Shown here: piece after piece, positions 1 to 5,850 of the stretch
How the letters are laid out: every line of letters begins with the position of its first letter
Numbering within the stretch: the stretch's first letter is position 1
The notes under the pieces: model-generated
The model's database searches: none
What the model was told of the DNA's origin: nothing
The model's input: the letters and a program-made list of their open reading frames with translations, nothing else
Assembly: GCA_012522615.1 (NCBI GenBank)
Contig: JAAYKB010000132.1
Span: forward strand, 1 to 9,922
Direction of reading: 5' to 3'
Length of the DNA: 9,922 nt
Source: Clostridiales bacterium
GTDB taxonomy: Bacteria > Bacillota > Clostridia > Oscillospirales > Acutalibacteraceae
Translations under genes and position numbers: made by a program

Positions 1-86
1 GAGTGGGAATAGTAAAGCAAACCTCAAAAACCCTGTAACCATGCGGGCTTAAAGAATGTTCTATAATAAATATTAAACAAAAAGAA

Positions 87-123
87 AAGGCTGACACACG
101 ACTTTCCGTTGCGTGTCAGCCTT
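87..123 (-). terminator. Distal intrinsic terminator of the PAP2 gene
   Basis: An 11-bp perfect inverted repeat (arms 87-97 and 113-123, core GGCTGACAC/GTGTCAGCC) encloses a 15-nt loop. Read leftward, the hairpin is followed by a T-rich tail (TTTTCTTTTTG). It lies just past a second hairpin at 129-161, so leftward transcripts from the PAP2 gene meet two terminators in tandem. Read rightward, the tail is CAAAAAA, so it should work in the leftward direction only. Confidence 0.7.
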
Positions 124-128
124 CAAAA

Positions 129-161
129 AAGGAAGATTTCCCTTTCTGGAAAATCTTCCTT
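129..161 (-). terminator. Proximal intrinsic terminator of the PAP2 gene
   Basis: An 11-bp perfect inverted repeat (129-139 with 151-161, AAGGAAGATTT/AAATCTTCCTT) starts five bases past the PAP2 stop codon. In the leftward direction it is followed by a run of six T. The rightward tail (TACTTTTATTTTTC) is also T-rich, so it could also stop rightward transcription. Confidence 0.8.
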
Positions 162-165
162 ACTT

Positions 166-906
166 TTATTTTTCGCTTCCCTGAAGCTCCCATTGACGCA
201 CCCGAGATTTTATGCTGTACGGAATCATCCCTGACCAGTCCACCTTGAAAACCAGCAGGTACAAAACAAATTCAAGCGCGACCGCCGCCACGACGTCAAT
301 AATCGAATGCTGCTTTATAAACAATGTGGATAAACAAATCAATGTGGTTGTAATCAGCGAAACGGCCTTCCATACCGGCTTGTTCTTGAAAAGCTTTGAT
401 TTGCATACCCCTATATGGATTGCAAGCTGGTTCAGAACATGTATGCTCGGACAGCAGTTGGTGTTGGTATCATTGGCATAAATGGTATGCTGCACAACAT
501 TGCTGAAATAATCATCGCTGGCGATAACCGGACGAAGCGGCTGACCGTGAGGAAAGACTATATAAATCAGCATGGCCGCCGACATACCCGCATAAACCAG
601 CATGATGGTACGGACAAAATCCCCGCGATCGCTGAAGCATAGTATCACAAGGGTCACCGCGATGATTGGAAACCATAGCACATAAGGCACGACAAAGGCC
701 GGAATAAAAGGGATTTTTAAATCAAGCGAGCTGCTTATCCAATATTCAGGGATGATGTATTTTTCAAGCAGGGAAAATTCGATATAAAGGATTAAAAACC
801 CAAAGAAAAGCACCGAATGCCAATACCTTCTGACAATCGCCCTGCGTCCCTCCGGCTTCAAGAATTCTTTGTTCTTGATAATGCTGGTTAGCTCATACTT
901 GCTCAC
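166..906 (-). CDS. PAP2-superfamily integral membrane phosphatase (inositolphosphotransferase/AUR1-like type)
   Basis: A membrane phosphatase of the PAP2 superfamily, expected to cleave a lipid phosphate or pyrophosphate or transfer a phospho-head group at the membrane; the substrate cannot be read from sequence. Numbered from the preferred start (246 aa), hydrophobic segments lie near 31-48, 68-92, 100-118, 183-198 and 205-221. The active-site motifs are present: an RP pair at 125-126 after FPHGQPL, CPSIH at 152-156 (the PSxH motif with His156), and a C-terminal His200-x3-Asp204. Thr stands where classic PAP2 enzymes have Arg in the SRx5HxxxD motif, as I recall for the AUR1/PAP2_3 branch. 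The longest frame begins at GTG 915, but that codon overlaps the AAGGAGG Shine-Dalgarno sequence. GTG 906 lies 8 nt beyond it and is the likely start. The gene is downstream of, and may be co-transcribed with, the HD-domain gene 130 nt away. Family assignment is firm; function is open. Confidence 0.85.
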   Translation of the reverse strand: MSKYELTSIIKNKEFLKPEGRRAIVRRYWHSVLFFGFLILYIEFSLLEKYIIPEYWISSSLDLKIPFIPAFVVPYVLWFPIIAVTLVILCFSDRGDFVRTIMLVYAGMSAAMLIYIVFPHGQPLRPVIASDDYFSNVVQHTIYANDTNTNCCPSIHVLNQLAIHIGVCKSKLFKNKPVWKAVSLITTTLICLSTLFIKQHSIIDVVAAVALEFVLYLLVFKVDWSGMIPYSIKSRVRQWELQGSEK

Positions 907-914
907 ATCATCCA

Positions 915-921
915 CCTCCTT
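915..921 (-). promoter_or_regulatory. Ribosome binding site that sets the PAP2 gene start at GTG 906
   Basis: On the minus strand AAGGAGG occupies 921-915, a perfect Shine-Dalgarno match. The spacing to GTG 906 is 8 nt, which is optimal. The upstream in-frame GTG (915-913) overlaps the motif and cannot be served by it. Confidence 0.8.
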
Positions 922-994
922 AGGATATATACTGGATTTTCGCTATCTTCGTGATAACCGAAAACGCGATTAATTCTATCATAAAATGCGAAGA

Positions 995-1010
995 TTTTAT
1001 ATATATAAAA
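995..1010. repeat. 16-bp perfect AT palindrome between the HD and PAP2 genes
   Basis: TTTTATATATATAAAA is its own reverse complement. It is nested in a wider inverted repeat (AATGCG at 985-990 with CGCATT at 1035-1040). It could be a weak transcript-end structure, a promoter AT box for the PAP2 gene, or chance in AT-rich DNA. I see no clean promoter with it. Confidence 0.35.
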
Positions 1011-1038
1011 CTGGAATCCTGATCGTTTTAGGTACGCA

Positions 1039-1536
1039 TTAGCCCTCGATCAAGGCTGGCAGATTCCTGTAGAATCGGCTGACGATTGACTCGAAAATCT
1101 CGGCAACCGAGCAAACCTTGTCAACAAGACATACCAAGGCAGCCTCTCGGCATCGAGGGAAACTCGGCGTCAGGGGCCACATATGTTTCAAGATAATTTC
1201 GCGTTCCCTGCGATTTATGATGAAATGCCGGTTTGCGTTTGAAAGCGCCGCCTTGGGATGGGTGAAGCCGTGCCACCGACGGGACTTGTCGCGCACATGC
1301 CAGTCATAAAGGAAAAAGTCGTGCAGCATAGCGCCGCGCACCAGCGCAGCCCAATCACATTTAAGCCGCAGCCTTTTACCTATTGTATAACTGTAATACG
1401 CAACGGCAAGGCTGTGCTTTAAGCAGGTGGTATTTCCGTGCTGGACATAGGAATCCATCCGGCAAACCGGCTCATATTCTAAAAGCGGCAATATACAGGC
1501 GCGAAAGAATTCCATTTCATCCGGCTTCAATTTCAT
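1039..1536 (-). CDS. HD-domain phosphohydrolase family protein
   Basis: A 165-aa protein built almost entirely of one HD domain, the metal-dependent phosphohydrolase fold. Candidate metal ligands in order are His41, the His72-Asp73 doublet (in AMLHDFFLYDWH), His93, His118 and Asp139, which fits the H...HD...H...H...D pattern of the family. There is no signal peptide or membrane segment, so it should be cytoplasmic. Clostridia often encode small stand-alone HD proteins of this type; substrates (nucleotides or other phosphate esters) are not known to me and cannot be inferred here. Start at ATG 1536, with GGAGAG about 12 nt upstream, a rather long spacing. A good promoter lies at 1636-1664, giving a leader of roughly 95 nt. 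The PAP2 gene follows in the same direction. Confidence 0.82.
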   Translation of the reverse strand: MKLKPDEMEFFRACILPLLEYEPVCRMDSYVQHGNTTCLKHSLAVAYYSYTIGKRLRLKCDWAALVRGAMLHDFFLYDWHVRDKSRRWHGFTHPKAALSNANRHFIINRREREIILKHMWPLTPSFPRCREAALVCLVDKVCSVAEIFESIVSRFYRNLPALIEG

Positions 1537-1635
1537 TATTTATACCAACTCTCCGAACACTCCGCACATATACATATACAAAAAATATGCGAAAGATGAT
1601 AAGGTTAACCCCACTTGAACCGGAAGCATGTTAAT

Positions 1636-1664
1636 ATTATACGCGAAAGGTATAACGATATCAA
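1636..1664 (-). promoter_or_regulatory. Sigma-A-type promoter for the HD-domain gene
   Basis: On the minus strand a -35 box TTGATA (1664-1659) is followed by a 17-nt spacer and a perfect -10 box TATAAT (1641-1636). Transcription would begin near 1629 and give a leader of about 95 nt before ATG 1536. It probably also serves the PAP2 gene, since no convincing terminator separates the two. Confidence 0.65.
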
Positions 1665-1842
1665 CCGGTCTGGCTTGAAATAAGAAGTTCTTAATAATTT
1701 ATAACACATTTATTTATAAGATATCAACATTTAATCCATAAAATGCATCTATATTTCAATACTATAAGTATATTATATCATATATTATACGATAAGAATA
1801 GCGAGCAACGTAAAAAATGCCTTAAAAGTAAAAACTATTCTC
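1665..1842. other. AT-rich intergenic spacer without a gene
   Basis: This stretch between two divergent promoters is strongly AT-rich, with runs such as TATATTATATCATATATTATA near 1769-1789. No frame with a ribosome binding site is visible. The last 40 bases before the tRNA promoter contain A-runs (1811-1816, 1823-1827, 1830-1834) that resemble an UP element for RNA polymerase. An open frame antisense to the tRNA reaches into it but is spurious. Confidence 0.5.
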
Positions 1843-1870
1843 TTGACAAACCCGGGGAAATCTATATAAT
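1843..1870 (+). promoter_or_regulatory. Consensus promoter of the tRNA-Gln gene
   Basis: A perfect TTGACA (1843-1848) and perfect TATAAT (1865-1870) are separated by 16 nt. Upstream A-rich DNA may act as an UP element. The expected start near 1877 is about 55 nt before the mature tRNA 5' end. A consensus strength promoter suits a stable-RNA gene. Confidence 0.85.
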
Positions 1871-1931
1871 AAATTACTGTTCCCGTTACTGAAGCGTAAC
1901 ACACAGCTTTGAGGAAAATATAATCAAATAA

Positions 1932-2005
1932 TGCGGAATTGTGTAAGGGTAGCACGACAGACTCTGACTCTGTTTGTCTGGGTTCGAATCCTAGTTCCGC
2001 AACCA
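1932..2005 (+). tRNA. tRNA-Gln, anticodon CUG
   Basis: A complete 74-nt cloverleaf folds by eye. Acceptor stem TGCGGAA/TTCCGCA is 7 bp; the D stem is GTGT/GCAC around AAGGGTA; the anticodon stem ACAGA/TCTGT is 5 bp with loop CTCTGAC, giving anticodon CTG after the conserved T33. The variable loop is TTGT. The T stem CTGGG/CCTAG has one G-T pair around TTCGAAT. Discriminator A2002 is followed by encoded CCA (2003-2005). A U1-A72 first pair is typical of bacterial tRNA-Gln. It decodes CAG. In organisms without GlnRS it is charged through the GatCAB transamidation route; which applies here is not shown. Confidence 0.95.
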
Positions 2006-2045
2006 AGAATTAGGACACACGGCGAAGCTGTGTGTCCTAATTCTT
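2005..2045. terminator. Long near-perfect hairpin between tRNA-Gln and the FemX-like gene
   Basis: Two 19-nt arms (2005-2023 and 2027-2045) pair fully, with one G-T pair, around a 3-nt GAA loop. The hairpin begins on the last A of the tRNA CCA end. The two flanking transcription units converge here, so a shared terminator is the natural role. Neither side has a proper U tract, so it may act as a processing or 3'-end protecting structure instead. It shares the core GACACACG with the hairpin at 87-123. Confidence 0.6.
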
Positions 2046-2049
2046 AAGA

Positions 2050-2080
2050 GGTAAGACTGGGATTCGAACCCTGTTCGACA
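2050..2080 (-). repeat. tRNA T-arm-like relic, inverted relative to tRNA-Gln
   Basis: On the minus strand, positions 2073-2057 read CAGGGTTCGAATCCCAG. The GGGTTCGAATCC core is identical to the T arm of tRNA-Gln (1980-1991). As a T arm, the stem CAGGG/CCCAG pairs at four of five positions around TTCGAAT. No matching 5' acceptor strand, D arm, anticodon arm or CCA is visible, because the needed upstream region is the 3' end of the FemX-like coding sequence. It is therefore a fragment, not a tRNA gene. Confidence 0.5.
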
Positions 2081-2082
2081 TC

Positions 2083-3144
2083 CTATCTTTTACTCAATTT
2101 ATATTGCAGCCTGTTGGCCAGCTTTAGCATAAATATCCCCAACTCGACCATTTTTCTTTTAACCGCCGAAAACCCAACGTCAAACTCGCCCGCGAAGTTC
2201 ACAACACGTCCGTTGAACCCCTTTTTGAAACGGTAGATACCGTATTTGGGATGGGTTTCGTCGTCGTAGTTCGGGATGTTCTGGAAATCATAAATATCAT
2301 TTTTGCTCTCGATTGCCCATTTTATCATATTCCATTGCATAAGATGGTTGGGCATGACGTTGCGGTGCCTGCCGGAGGACGCGCCGTATACATAACAGGT
2401 TTTTTTGGCATACTGGACGGTAATTGCGGCCGAAACCGGCTCGCCTTGGTAATAGCAGAGGTATAAACGGCACCCGCCGTGAAAGCTGTCAATCATGGCT
2501 TTGAAATACTCCTTAGGGCGAACCAAAAATCCGTCCCGTTCTCCCGTTTCCACCATCAATTTATAAAAATCATCAAGCTTGTCCTGCGGGCAGGTCTCAT
2601 AATACTCGCAGGTAACCCCCTTTCGCTCGGAAAGCCTGATATTATACCTCCATTTATTATGGAAGGATTCAAACACCTCGTCCTGCGTTTTGTCCTTGAT
2701 ATCGAGAATGTAGTTATCCCTGCACTGTATGGTCTGCTCGTCATGTTGCAGGATAAATCCCGCTCGTCTTAAACATTCGATGGTTTCATGGTCCTGCGCC
2801 TCGACCATAGGGTCACATTTAAAGAGATAGGCGCGATATTTTCTCGCCAAAATTCGGATTCCCTCGTACAGCTCGGCCAAAACCGCGACATTGCGAAGGT
2901 CGCAGACCGGCCCCCTCGGCGAATAAAAATAAGCCGTGCGCAGAAAGGGTATCCTTTTCACCAAAACAAGCATGGCGGCAATAATTTTTTGATTTTCGTC
3001 CCGGACTATGACGGCCTCGTGCTGCCAGCCCTGCTTGACGTCACACCAGCATAACGATTGGGTGAAGCTGCCCTGCGGGTGGTTGTTTACAAAGCTCTCA
3101 TATTCGGCGCGTGCTTTTGGCGAGCTAAAATCGACAAATTCCAT
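2083..3144 (-). CDS. FemX/FemAB-family aminoacyl-tRNA-dependent peptidoglycan bridge transferase
   Basis: A 353-aa member of the FemABX family. These enzymes use aminoacyl-tRNA to add an amino acid to the stem peptide of lipid II or a later precursor on the cytoplasmic side, building the peptidoglycan interpeptide bridge. The twin acyltransferase (GNAT-like) layout is recognisable: first lobe about 1-145, second lobe about 146-330. Family hallmarks are FHNKWRYNIRLSERKGV at 161-177, the YVYGASSGRHRNVMPNHLMQW segment around 251-271, and YDFQNIPNY near 285-293 followed by a KYGIYRFKKGF block at 300-310. At about 350 residues it resembles the short FemX form lacking the helical arm of FemA/FemB. 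No signal peptide. Start ATG 3144 has AGGGAGA 11 nt upstream and its own promoter at 3181-3209. Which amino acid and which peptide position cannot be told. The nearby tRNA-Gln gene is probably coincidental. Confidence 0.88.
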   Translation of the reverse strand: MEFVDFSSPKARAEYESFVNNHPQGSFTQSLCWCDVKQGWQHEAVIVRDENQKIIAAMLVLVKRIPFLRTAYFYSPRGPVCDLRNVAVLAELYEGIRILARKYRAYLFKCDPMVEAQDHETIECLRRAGFILQHDEQTIQCRDNYILDIKDKTQDEVFESFHNKWRYNIRLSERKGVTCEYYETCPQDKLDDFYKLMVETGERDGFLVRPKEYFKAMIDSFHGGCRLYLCYYQGEPVSAAITVQYAKKTCYVYGASSGRHRNVMPNHLMQWNMIKWAIESKNDIYDFQNIPNYDDETHPKYGIYRFKKGFNGRVVNFAGEFDVGFSAVKRKMVELGIFMLKLANRLQYKLSKR

Positions 3145-3180
3145 TTTGCTGATTATCTCCCTTATACCGATTCATTTAAG

Positions 3181-3209
3181 ATTATATTACATAAGGAACC
3201 TATTTACAA
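3181..3209 (-). promoter_or_regulatory. Promoter of the FemX-like gene
   Basis: On the minus strand TTGTAA (3209-3204), a 17-nt spacer and a perfect TATAAT (3186-3181) form a good sigma-A-type promoter. The leader would be about 30 nt. The divergent SOD-family gene starts 93 nt to the right of the -35 box, and its own promoter is not clear. Confidence 0.65.
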
Positions 3210-3288
3210 TGACAAAAGCAAATCCGCTCACTTCAACCCCGAAAACCGCATAGGATGGATATATACAGCTTCGATTAATTTCGATAGG

Positions 3289-3294
3289 AAGGAG
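3289..3294 (+). promoter_or_regulatory. Ribosome binding site that sets the SOD-family start at ATG 3302
   Basis: AAGGAG ends 7 nt before ATG 3302. The in-frame TTG at 3296 that begins the longest frame is only one base beyond the motif and is not a credible start. Confidence 0.8.
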
Positions 3295-3301
3295 ATTGCT
3301 C

Positions 3302-3805
3302 ATGTATAATCCTGATATGCACAATATGACTGCCTACGCACATCTTGCGAGAACCGCCCTCGGCTCGGTCCCAGCTGCCCGCGCACAGGTGCGAGGCGGC
3401 CCGAGGAACAGCCGTCTTAAAGGGGTTTTCAGCTTTTATGCCGCCGGAAACGGCTCGCTGGTGACAGCCGAGGTGAACGGACTGCCGAAAACACATACAG
3501 GCATCTATGCCGTACATATTCACGATGGGGCTTCCTGCACCGGAAACGCGGAGGACCCTTTTGCCGCCTCGGGTCAGCACTTCAACCCCGCAAACCGGCC
3601 CCATCCGCTTCATGTCGGCGACCTGCTTCCCCTGTTCGGCAACGACGGCTTTGCCGTATACTCGTTTTATACCGACCGTTTCTTGCCGGGGGATGTTGTC
3701 GGGCACACCGTCATTATCCACAGCGACCCGGATGATTTCCGTTCACAGCCGTCGGGGAACTCGGGCGGCAAGATTGCCTGCGGCGTCATTGAAAAAACAC
3801 GATAG
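3302..3805 (+). CDS. Cu/Zn superoxide dismutase-family protein, cytoplasmic
   Basis: A 167-aa protein of the SodC (Cu/Zn SOD) fold, which in typical members dismutes superoxide. All metal ligands align with the classical enzyme: His72 and His74 (VHIH), His93 (GQHFNP), His101, His104 and Asp107 (HPLHVGDL), and His140 (VIIHSDPDDF). The disulfide pair is Cys79 and Cys160. Two departures are visible. The zinc loop between His101 and His104 is about six residues shorter than in eukaryotic SOD1. The active-site arginine before the second cysteine is replaced by Lys157 (GGKIACGV). There is no signal peptide or lipobox, unlike most bacterial SodC proteins, so it should be cytoplasmic. The N-terminal 40 residues are extra and unassigned. 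Start ATG 3302 is supported by AAGGAG 7 nt upstream. The gene is monocistronic and convergent with bioY. Family certain; enzymatic activity and copper loading are not. Confidence 0.88.
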   Translation: MYNPDMHNMTAYAHLARTALGSVPAARAQVRGGPRNSRLKGVFSFYAAGNGSLVTAEVNGLPKTHTGIYAVHIHDGASCTGNAEDPFAASGQHFNPANRPHPLHVGDLLPLFGNDGFAVYSFYTDRFLPGDVVGHTVIIHSDPDDFRSQPSGNSGGKIACGVIEKTR

Positions 3806-3815
3806 TTTTAAAACA

Positions 3816-3855
3816 AAAGCGACCGATGATAAATTCCGCATCAGCCGCTTTTTTT
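3816..3855. terminator. Bidirectional terminator between the SOD-family gene and bioY
   Basis: Arms 3816-3828 and 3839-3851 (AAAGCG...GATG with CATC...CGCTTT) enclose a 10-nt loop. Rightward, a run of seven T follows. Leftward, the tail is TTTTGTTTT. In leftward RNA the inner triplets pair through G-U, giving an unbroken 13-bp stem, whereas rightward two mismatches remain. The hairpin is therefore stronger as the bioY terminator but plausible for both genes. Confidence 0.75.
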
Positions 3856-3871
3856 GTATATATTTTTGCGT

Positions 3872-4501
3872 CTAAACAACCGCCTTGCCCATGTTCAAAA
3901 ACCTTCGCAGAGCGGGCTTTGCAAACAAAGACAACGATATAACCGAAGCCAGCCCGAATTTTATGGCGTCAGCCGGCAGAAAGGCGGCGTTGGAAAGAAG
4001 GACGGCGGGGAAGGCCGCCATGGTTTTGTCCGCCCCGGTCGCTATCAGTCCGAGCGAGCCGCAAGCGTAATCCAACAGCATGCCGAGCATTCCGAGTCCA
4101 AAGGAAACCGGCAGGTGGATTGACATTCCCAAAATCCTTTTCCCGACCAGTCTATCCATAAAAAATGTCGAATACAAGCCCAGCAAGATAATAACAAAGA
4201 CCCAGCCGTAGATATATCCGCAGGTCGGCCCGACAAACACGGCAGGTCCCCCTTTCCCTCCCGCCATCATCGGCAGCCCGCAGAAGGTGAGAACCAGCAG
4301 GGCGATATAGGTTATTAAGCCCCCTCGCAAACCCAGCGTCAGCCCCATCATGGCAATCAGGAAGGTCTGCATGGTAATAGGAACGCCGGGTATGATATTG
4401 ATTGCCGACAGCAGCGGTATATTGCTTGCCAGCCCGAACAGGGCGATATACAACCCCCCCAGAGTCAATCTGTATACAGGTATATGTTTTTGCTTCGACA
4501 T
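3872..4501 (-). CDS. bioY: BioY family biotin ECF-transporter substrate-binding (S) component
   Basis: A 209-aa hydrophobic protein of the BioY family, the membrane S component that binds biotin and docks to the EcfA/EcfA'/EcfT energy module for uptake. Hydrophobic segments cover most of the length (about 12-34, 44-58, 61-77, 88-116, 127-150 and 165-195), as expected for a six-helix S component. Family hallmarks are IPGVPITMQTF at 37-47, GGKGGPAVFVGPTCGYIYGW at 81-100 and FLPADAIKFGLA at 174-185. No bioM/bioN-like genes are in the window, so it would share a housekeeping ECF module encoded elsewhere. Start ATG 4501 has AGGAAG 5 nt upstream. It lies 40 nt after the vanY-like stop codon without a terminator between, suggesting co-transcription. 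No BirA operator was found upstream of the pair. Confidence 0.93.
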   Translation of the reverse strand: MSKQKHIPVYRLTLGGLYIALFGLASNIPLLSAINIIPGVPITMQTFLIAMMGLTLGLRGGLITYIALLVLTFCGLPMMAGGKGGPAVFVGPTCGYIYGWVFVIILLGLYSTFFMDRLVGKRILGMSIHLPVSFGLGMLGMLLDYACGSLGLIATGADKTMAAFPAVLLSNAAFLPADAIKFGLASVISLSLFAKPALRRFLNMGKAVV

Positions 4502-4541
4502 TGATTCTTCCTTTCAAACCCAATTTCTGAGTGTCAATCGG

Positions 4542-5438
4542 CTACTTGCCCTTCTCCTGCAGATATTCCTCAAGCGTGATTCTCCGCAGCATAATCTCGC
4601 GCGCCGCTTCCTCGCCGACATAACGGTAGTGCCACGGTTCAAAGATAACTCCGGTTACATCCTCCTTGTCTTTCGGGTACCGCAGTATAAAACCGTAGTC
4701 GGCGCAGTGCTCCTGCAGCCATTTATAGGCGGGGGTGTTTTCATTGCTCTGGTCTAAAGCGGGATAACCTCCGAAAAGCAAATCGGCAGCAAGCCCGAGA
4801 TGATGCTCGCTCGTGATGGGGCGCGCCACAACCGTCGCGGCAATCGTTTCCGCCTCGGCGCGGGACTTCCCCTGGTTAGACATCACCTTTTTTACTTCTT
4901 TCTCAAACAGGTCGGTTTGAAGCTGAATCGAGCGATACAGCGACGCGACGCTTATCTTATACTGTTTACCCGCAGCTATTAAGGCTTTCAGCTTGTCAAT
5001 AGCGCGGCTATCGAACATTTTGGTTTTGTCCCCATTATATGCGACAAGCGGAGGGGAGTATTTCGTATCAATCGGATTCCAAGGGTTTACCAGCTTGATG
5101 TTCCACTCGGCTCCCGCGGGCTGGATATAACGATTCGAAACCAAGGGCGCCGAGCTGCCGGTTTTGCTGCCGGTCGTTGTTTCGGCAGCCGTTGAATTTA
5201 AGGCCGAAGACTCCGGAGTTCCGGCAGTTGTAGTATCGGAAGTTGCGGTGCCGGTAGTTGTAATACTGGTTGTGATATTCCCCACCTCTGAGGACGACAT
5301 ATTCACAGGACCGAACATACGGAATCCAATCGAAACAACCGCCAGCGCTATCAACAGCACGACCGCATAAACAAACAGCTTTGTCCCGCGCCGCATATGA
5401 CGGCGGCGTTTCTTTTGGATTTCATTGTTATTGTTCAT
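4542..5438 (-). CDS. Membrane-anchored VanY-type D-alanyl-D-alanine carboxypeptidase
   Basis: A 298-aa zinc peptidase of the VanY/peptidase M15B family, which trims the terminal D-Ala from peptidoglycan stem peptides outside the membrane. A basic N-terminus (10-20) precedes one membrane helix at about 21-42, then a Ser/Thr-rich low-complexity spacer at about 48-96, then the catalytic domain at about 112-285. The M15 signature SxHxxGxAxD is at 210-219 (Ser210, His212, Asp219), and FEPWHYRYVG near 266-275 supplies Glu267 and His270. These correspond to the three zinc ligands and the catalytic glutamate. An Arg at 169 (YRS) matches the conserved substrate-side arginine. Start ATG 5438 has AGGAAAGG 13 nt upstream, which is long; the next Met (15) has no ribosome binding site. 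No vanHAX or vanRS genes are nearby, so this is a housekeeping wall enzyme and not evidence of glycopeptide resistance. Confidence 0.9.
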   Translation of the reverse strand: MNNNNEIQKKRRRHMRRGTKLFVYAVVLLIALAVVSIGFRMFGPVNMSSSEVGNITTSITTTGTATSDTTTAGTPESSALNSTAAETTTGSKTGSSAPLVSNRYIQPAGAEWNIKLVNPWNPIDTKYSPPLVAYNGDKTKMFDSRAIDKLKALIAAGKQYKISVASLYRSIQLQTDLFEKEVKKVMSNQGKSRAEAETIAATVVARPITSEHHLGLAADLLFGGYPALDQSNENTPAYKWLQEHCADYGFILRYPKDKEDVTGVIFEPWHYRYVGEEAAREIMLRRITLEEYLQEKGK

Positions 5439-5489
5439 TGACGGATCTTGCCTTTCCTATATAAATACAAAAAAAGTATTGCCATTAAA

Positions 5490-5498
5490 ATTATACCA
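5490..5498 (-). promoter_or_regulatory. Extended -10 promoter of the vanY-like/bioY pair
   Basis: On the minus strand TGGTATAAT (5498-5490) is an extended -10 element, which can compensate for the poor -35 region 17-18 nt upstream (TCAACT or CTCAAC). It lies just past the acpP terminator, so the vanY-like gene appears to be separately transcribed, with a leader of about 45 nt. Confidence 0.55.
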
Positions 5499-5503
5499 CT
5501 GAA

Positions 5504-5541
5504 AACAGAAAAAGTTGAGCGTCAATTCTGCCCAACTCTTT
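5504..5541 (-). terminator. Terminator of acpP
   Basis: Arms AGTTGGGC (minus strand, 5537-5530) and GCTCAACT (5520-5513) pair over 8 bp with one G-U, extendable by about three A/G-T pairs, around a 9-nt loop. Reading leftward, a TTTTTCTGTTTT tail follows. It sits 76 nt after the acpP stop codon and directly before the vanY-like promoter. Confidence 0.65.
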
Positions 5542-5613
5542 CGCGGAATGTTCAGACGGATTGATAACAGGTTTACACAAAACACGCATGCAGACCTGTA
5601 TGACCTTTAAAGA

Positions 5614-5841
5614 TTATAAATGCTCTTCGATGTAAGCGACAACATCGCCGACCGTTTGGAGCTTTTCAATCTCCTCGTCCGGGATTTCAACATCGAATTC
5701 ATCCTCAAGGGACATCAGCATATCCACAACGTCCAGCGAATCAGCGCCAAGGTCGTCCAAAATATTTGTATCTGCGGTAATCGCGTCCTCTTCGACGTCA
5801 AATTGGCTGCTGAGTATTGCCTTCACTTTCTCGAGTACCAT
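5614..5841 (-). CDS. acpP: Acyl carrier protein
   Basis: A 75-aa acidic acyl carrier protein that carries growing fatty-acyl chains on a 4'-phosphopantetheine arm in type II fatty acid synthesis. The prosthetic-group site is Ser35 in DLGADSLDVVDMLM. The following helix (VDMLMSLEDEFDVEIPDEE) and the C-terminal VGDVVAYIEEHL are typical of housekeeping AcpP. An open frame extends to a GTG at 5871, adding ten residues (MVTTNGRMSW), but this is not a normal ACP N-terminus. Minus-strand GGAAGG (5856-5851) lies 9 nt before ATG 5841 and abuts the alternative ATG 5850, so 5841 is the better start and gives the usual length. The gene stands alone, away from fab genes, with its own promoter (5971-5999) and terminator (5504-5541). 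Confidence 0.95.
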   Translation of the reverse strand: MVLEKVKAILSSQFDVEEDAITADTNILDDLGADSLDVVDMLMSLEDEFDVEIPDEEIEKLQTVGDVVAYIEEHL

Positions 5842-5850
5842 CCAGCTCAT

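Noticed and set aside
1..86. Left edge as part of a gene or promoter
   Set aside because: No frame with a ribosome binding site, and the TATAAT at 63-68 has no matching -35 box.
1785..2006. A 73-codon leftward open frame beginning MVAELGFEPRQTESESVVLPLH
   Set aside because: It is the antisense of tRNA-Gln; LGFEPRQ-type peptides are a well-known false gene from tRNA genes. It has no ribosome binding site.
2050..2125. A possible complete minus-strand tRNA ending at the T-arm relic
   Set aside because: No acceptor, D or anticodon stem can be formed; the region needed is the end of the FemX-like coding sequence.
3275..3721. A 148-codon leftward open frame over the SOD-family gene
   Set aside because: It is antisense to an intact gene with all metal ligands; the antisense protein shows no family features.
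4542..5438. VanY-like gene as a vancomycin-resistance marker
   Set aside because: There is no vanH, vanA, vanX or vanRS nearby; M15B carboxypeptidases are common housekeeping enzymes in Bacillota.
5568..5580. GGTTTACACAAA, resembling half of a BirA operator upstream of the vanY-like/bioY pair
   Set aside because: No second half-site at the required 14-16 nt spacing, and it lies upstream of the acpP terminator and away from the vanY-like promoter.
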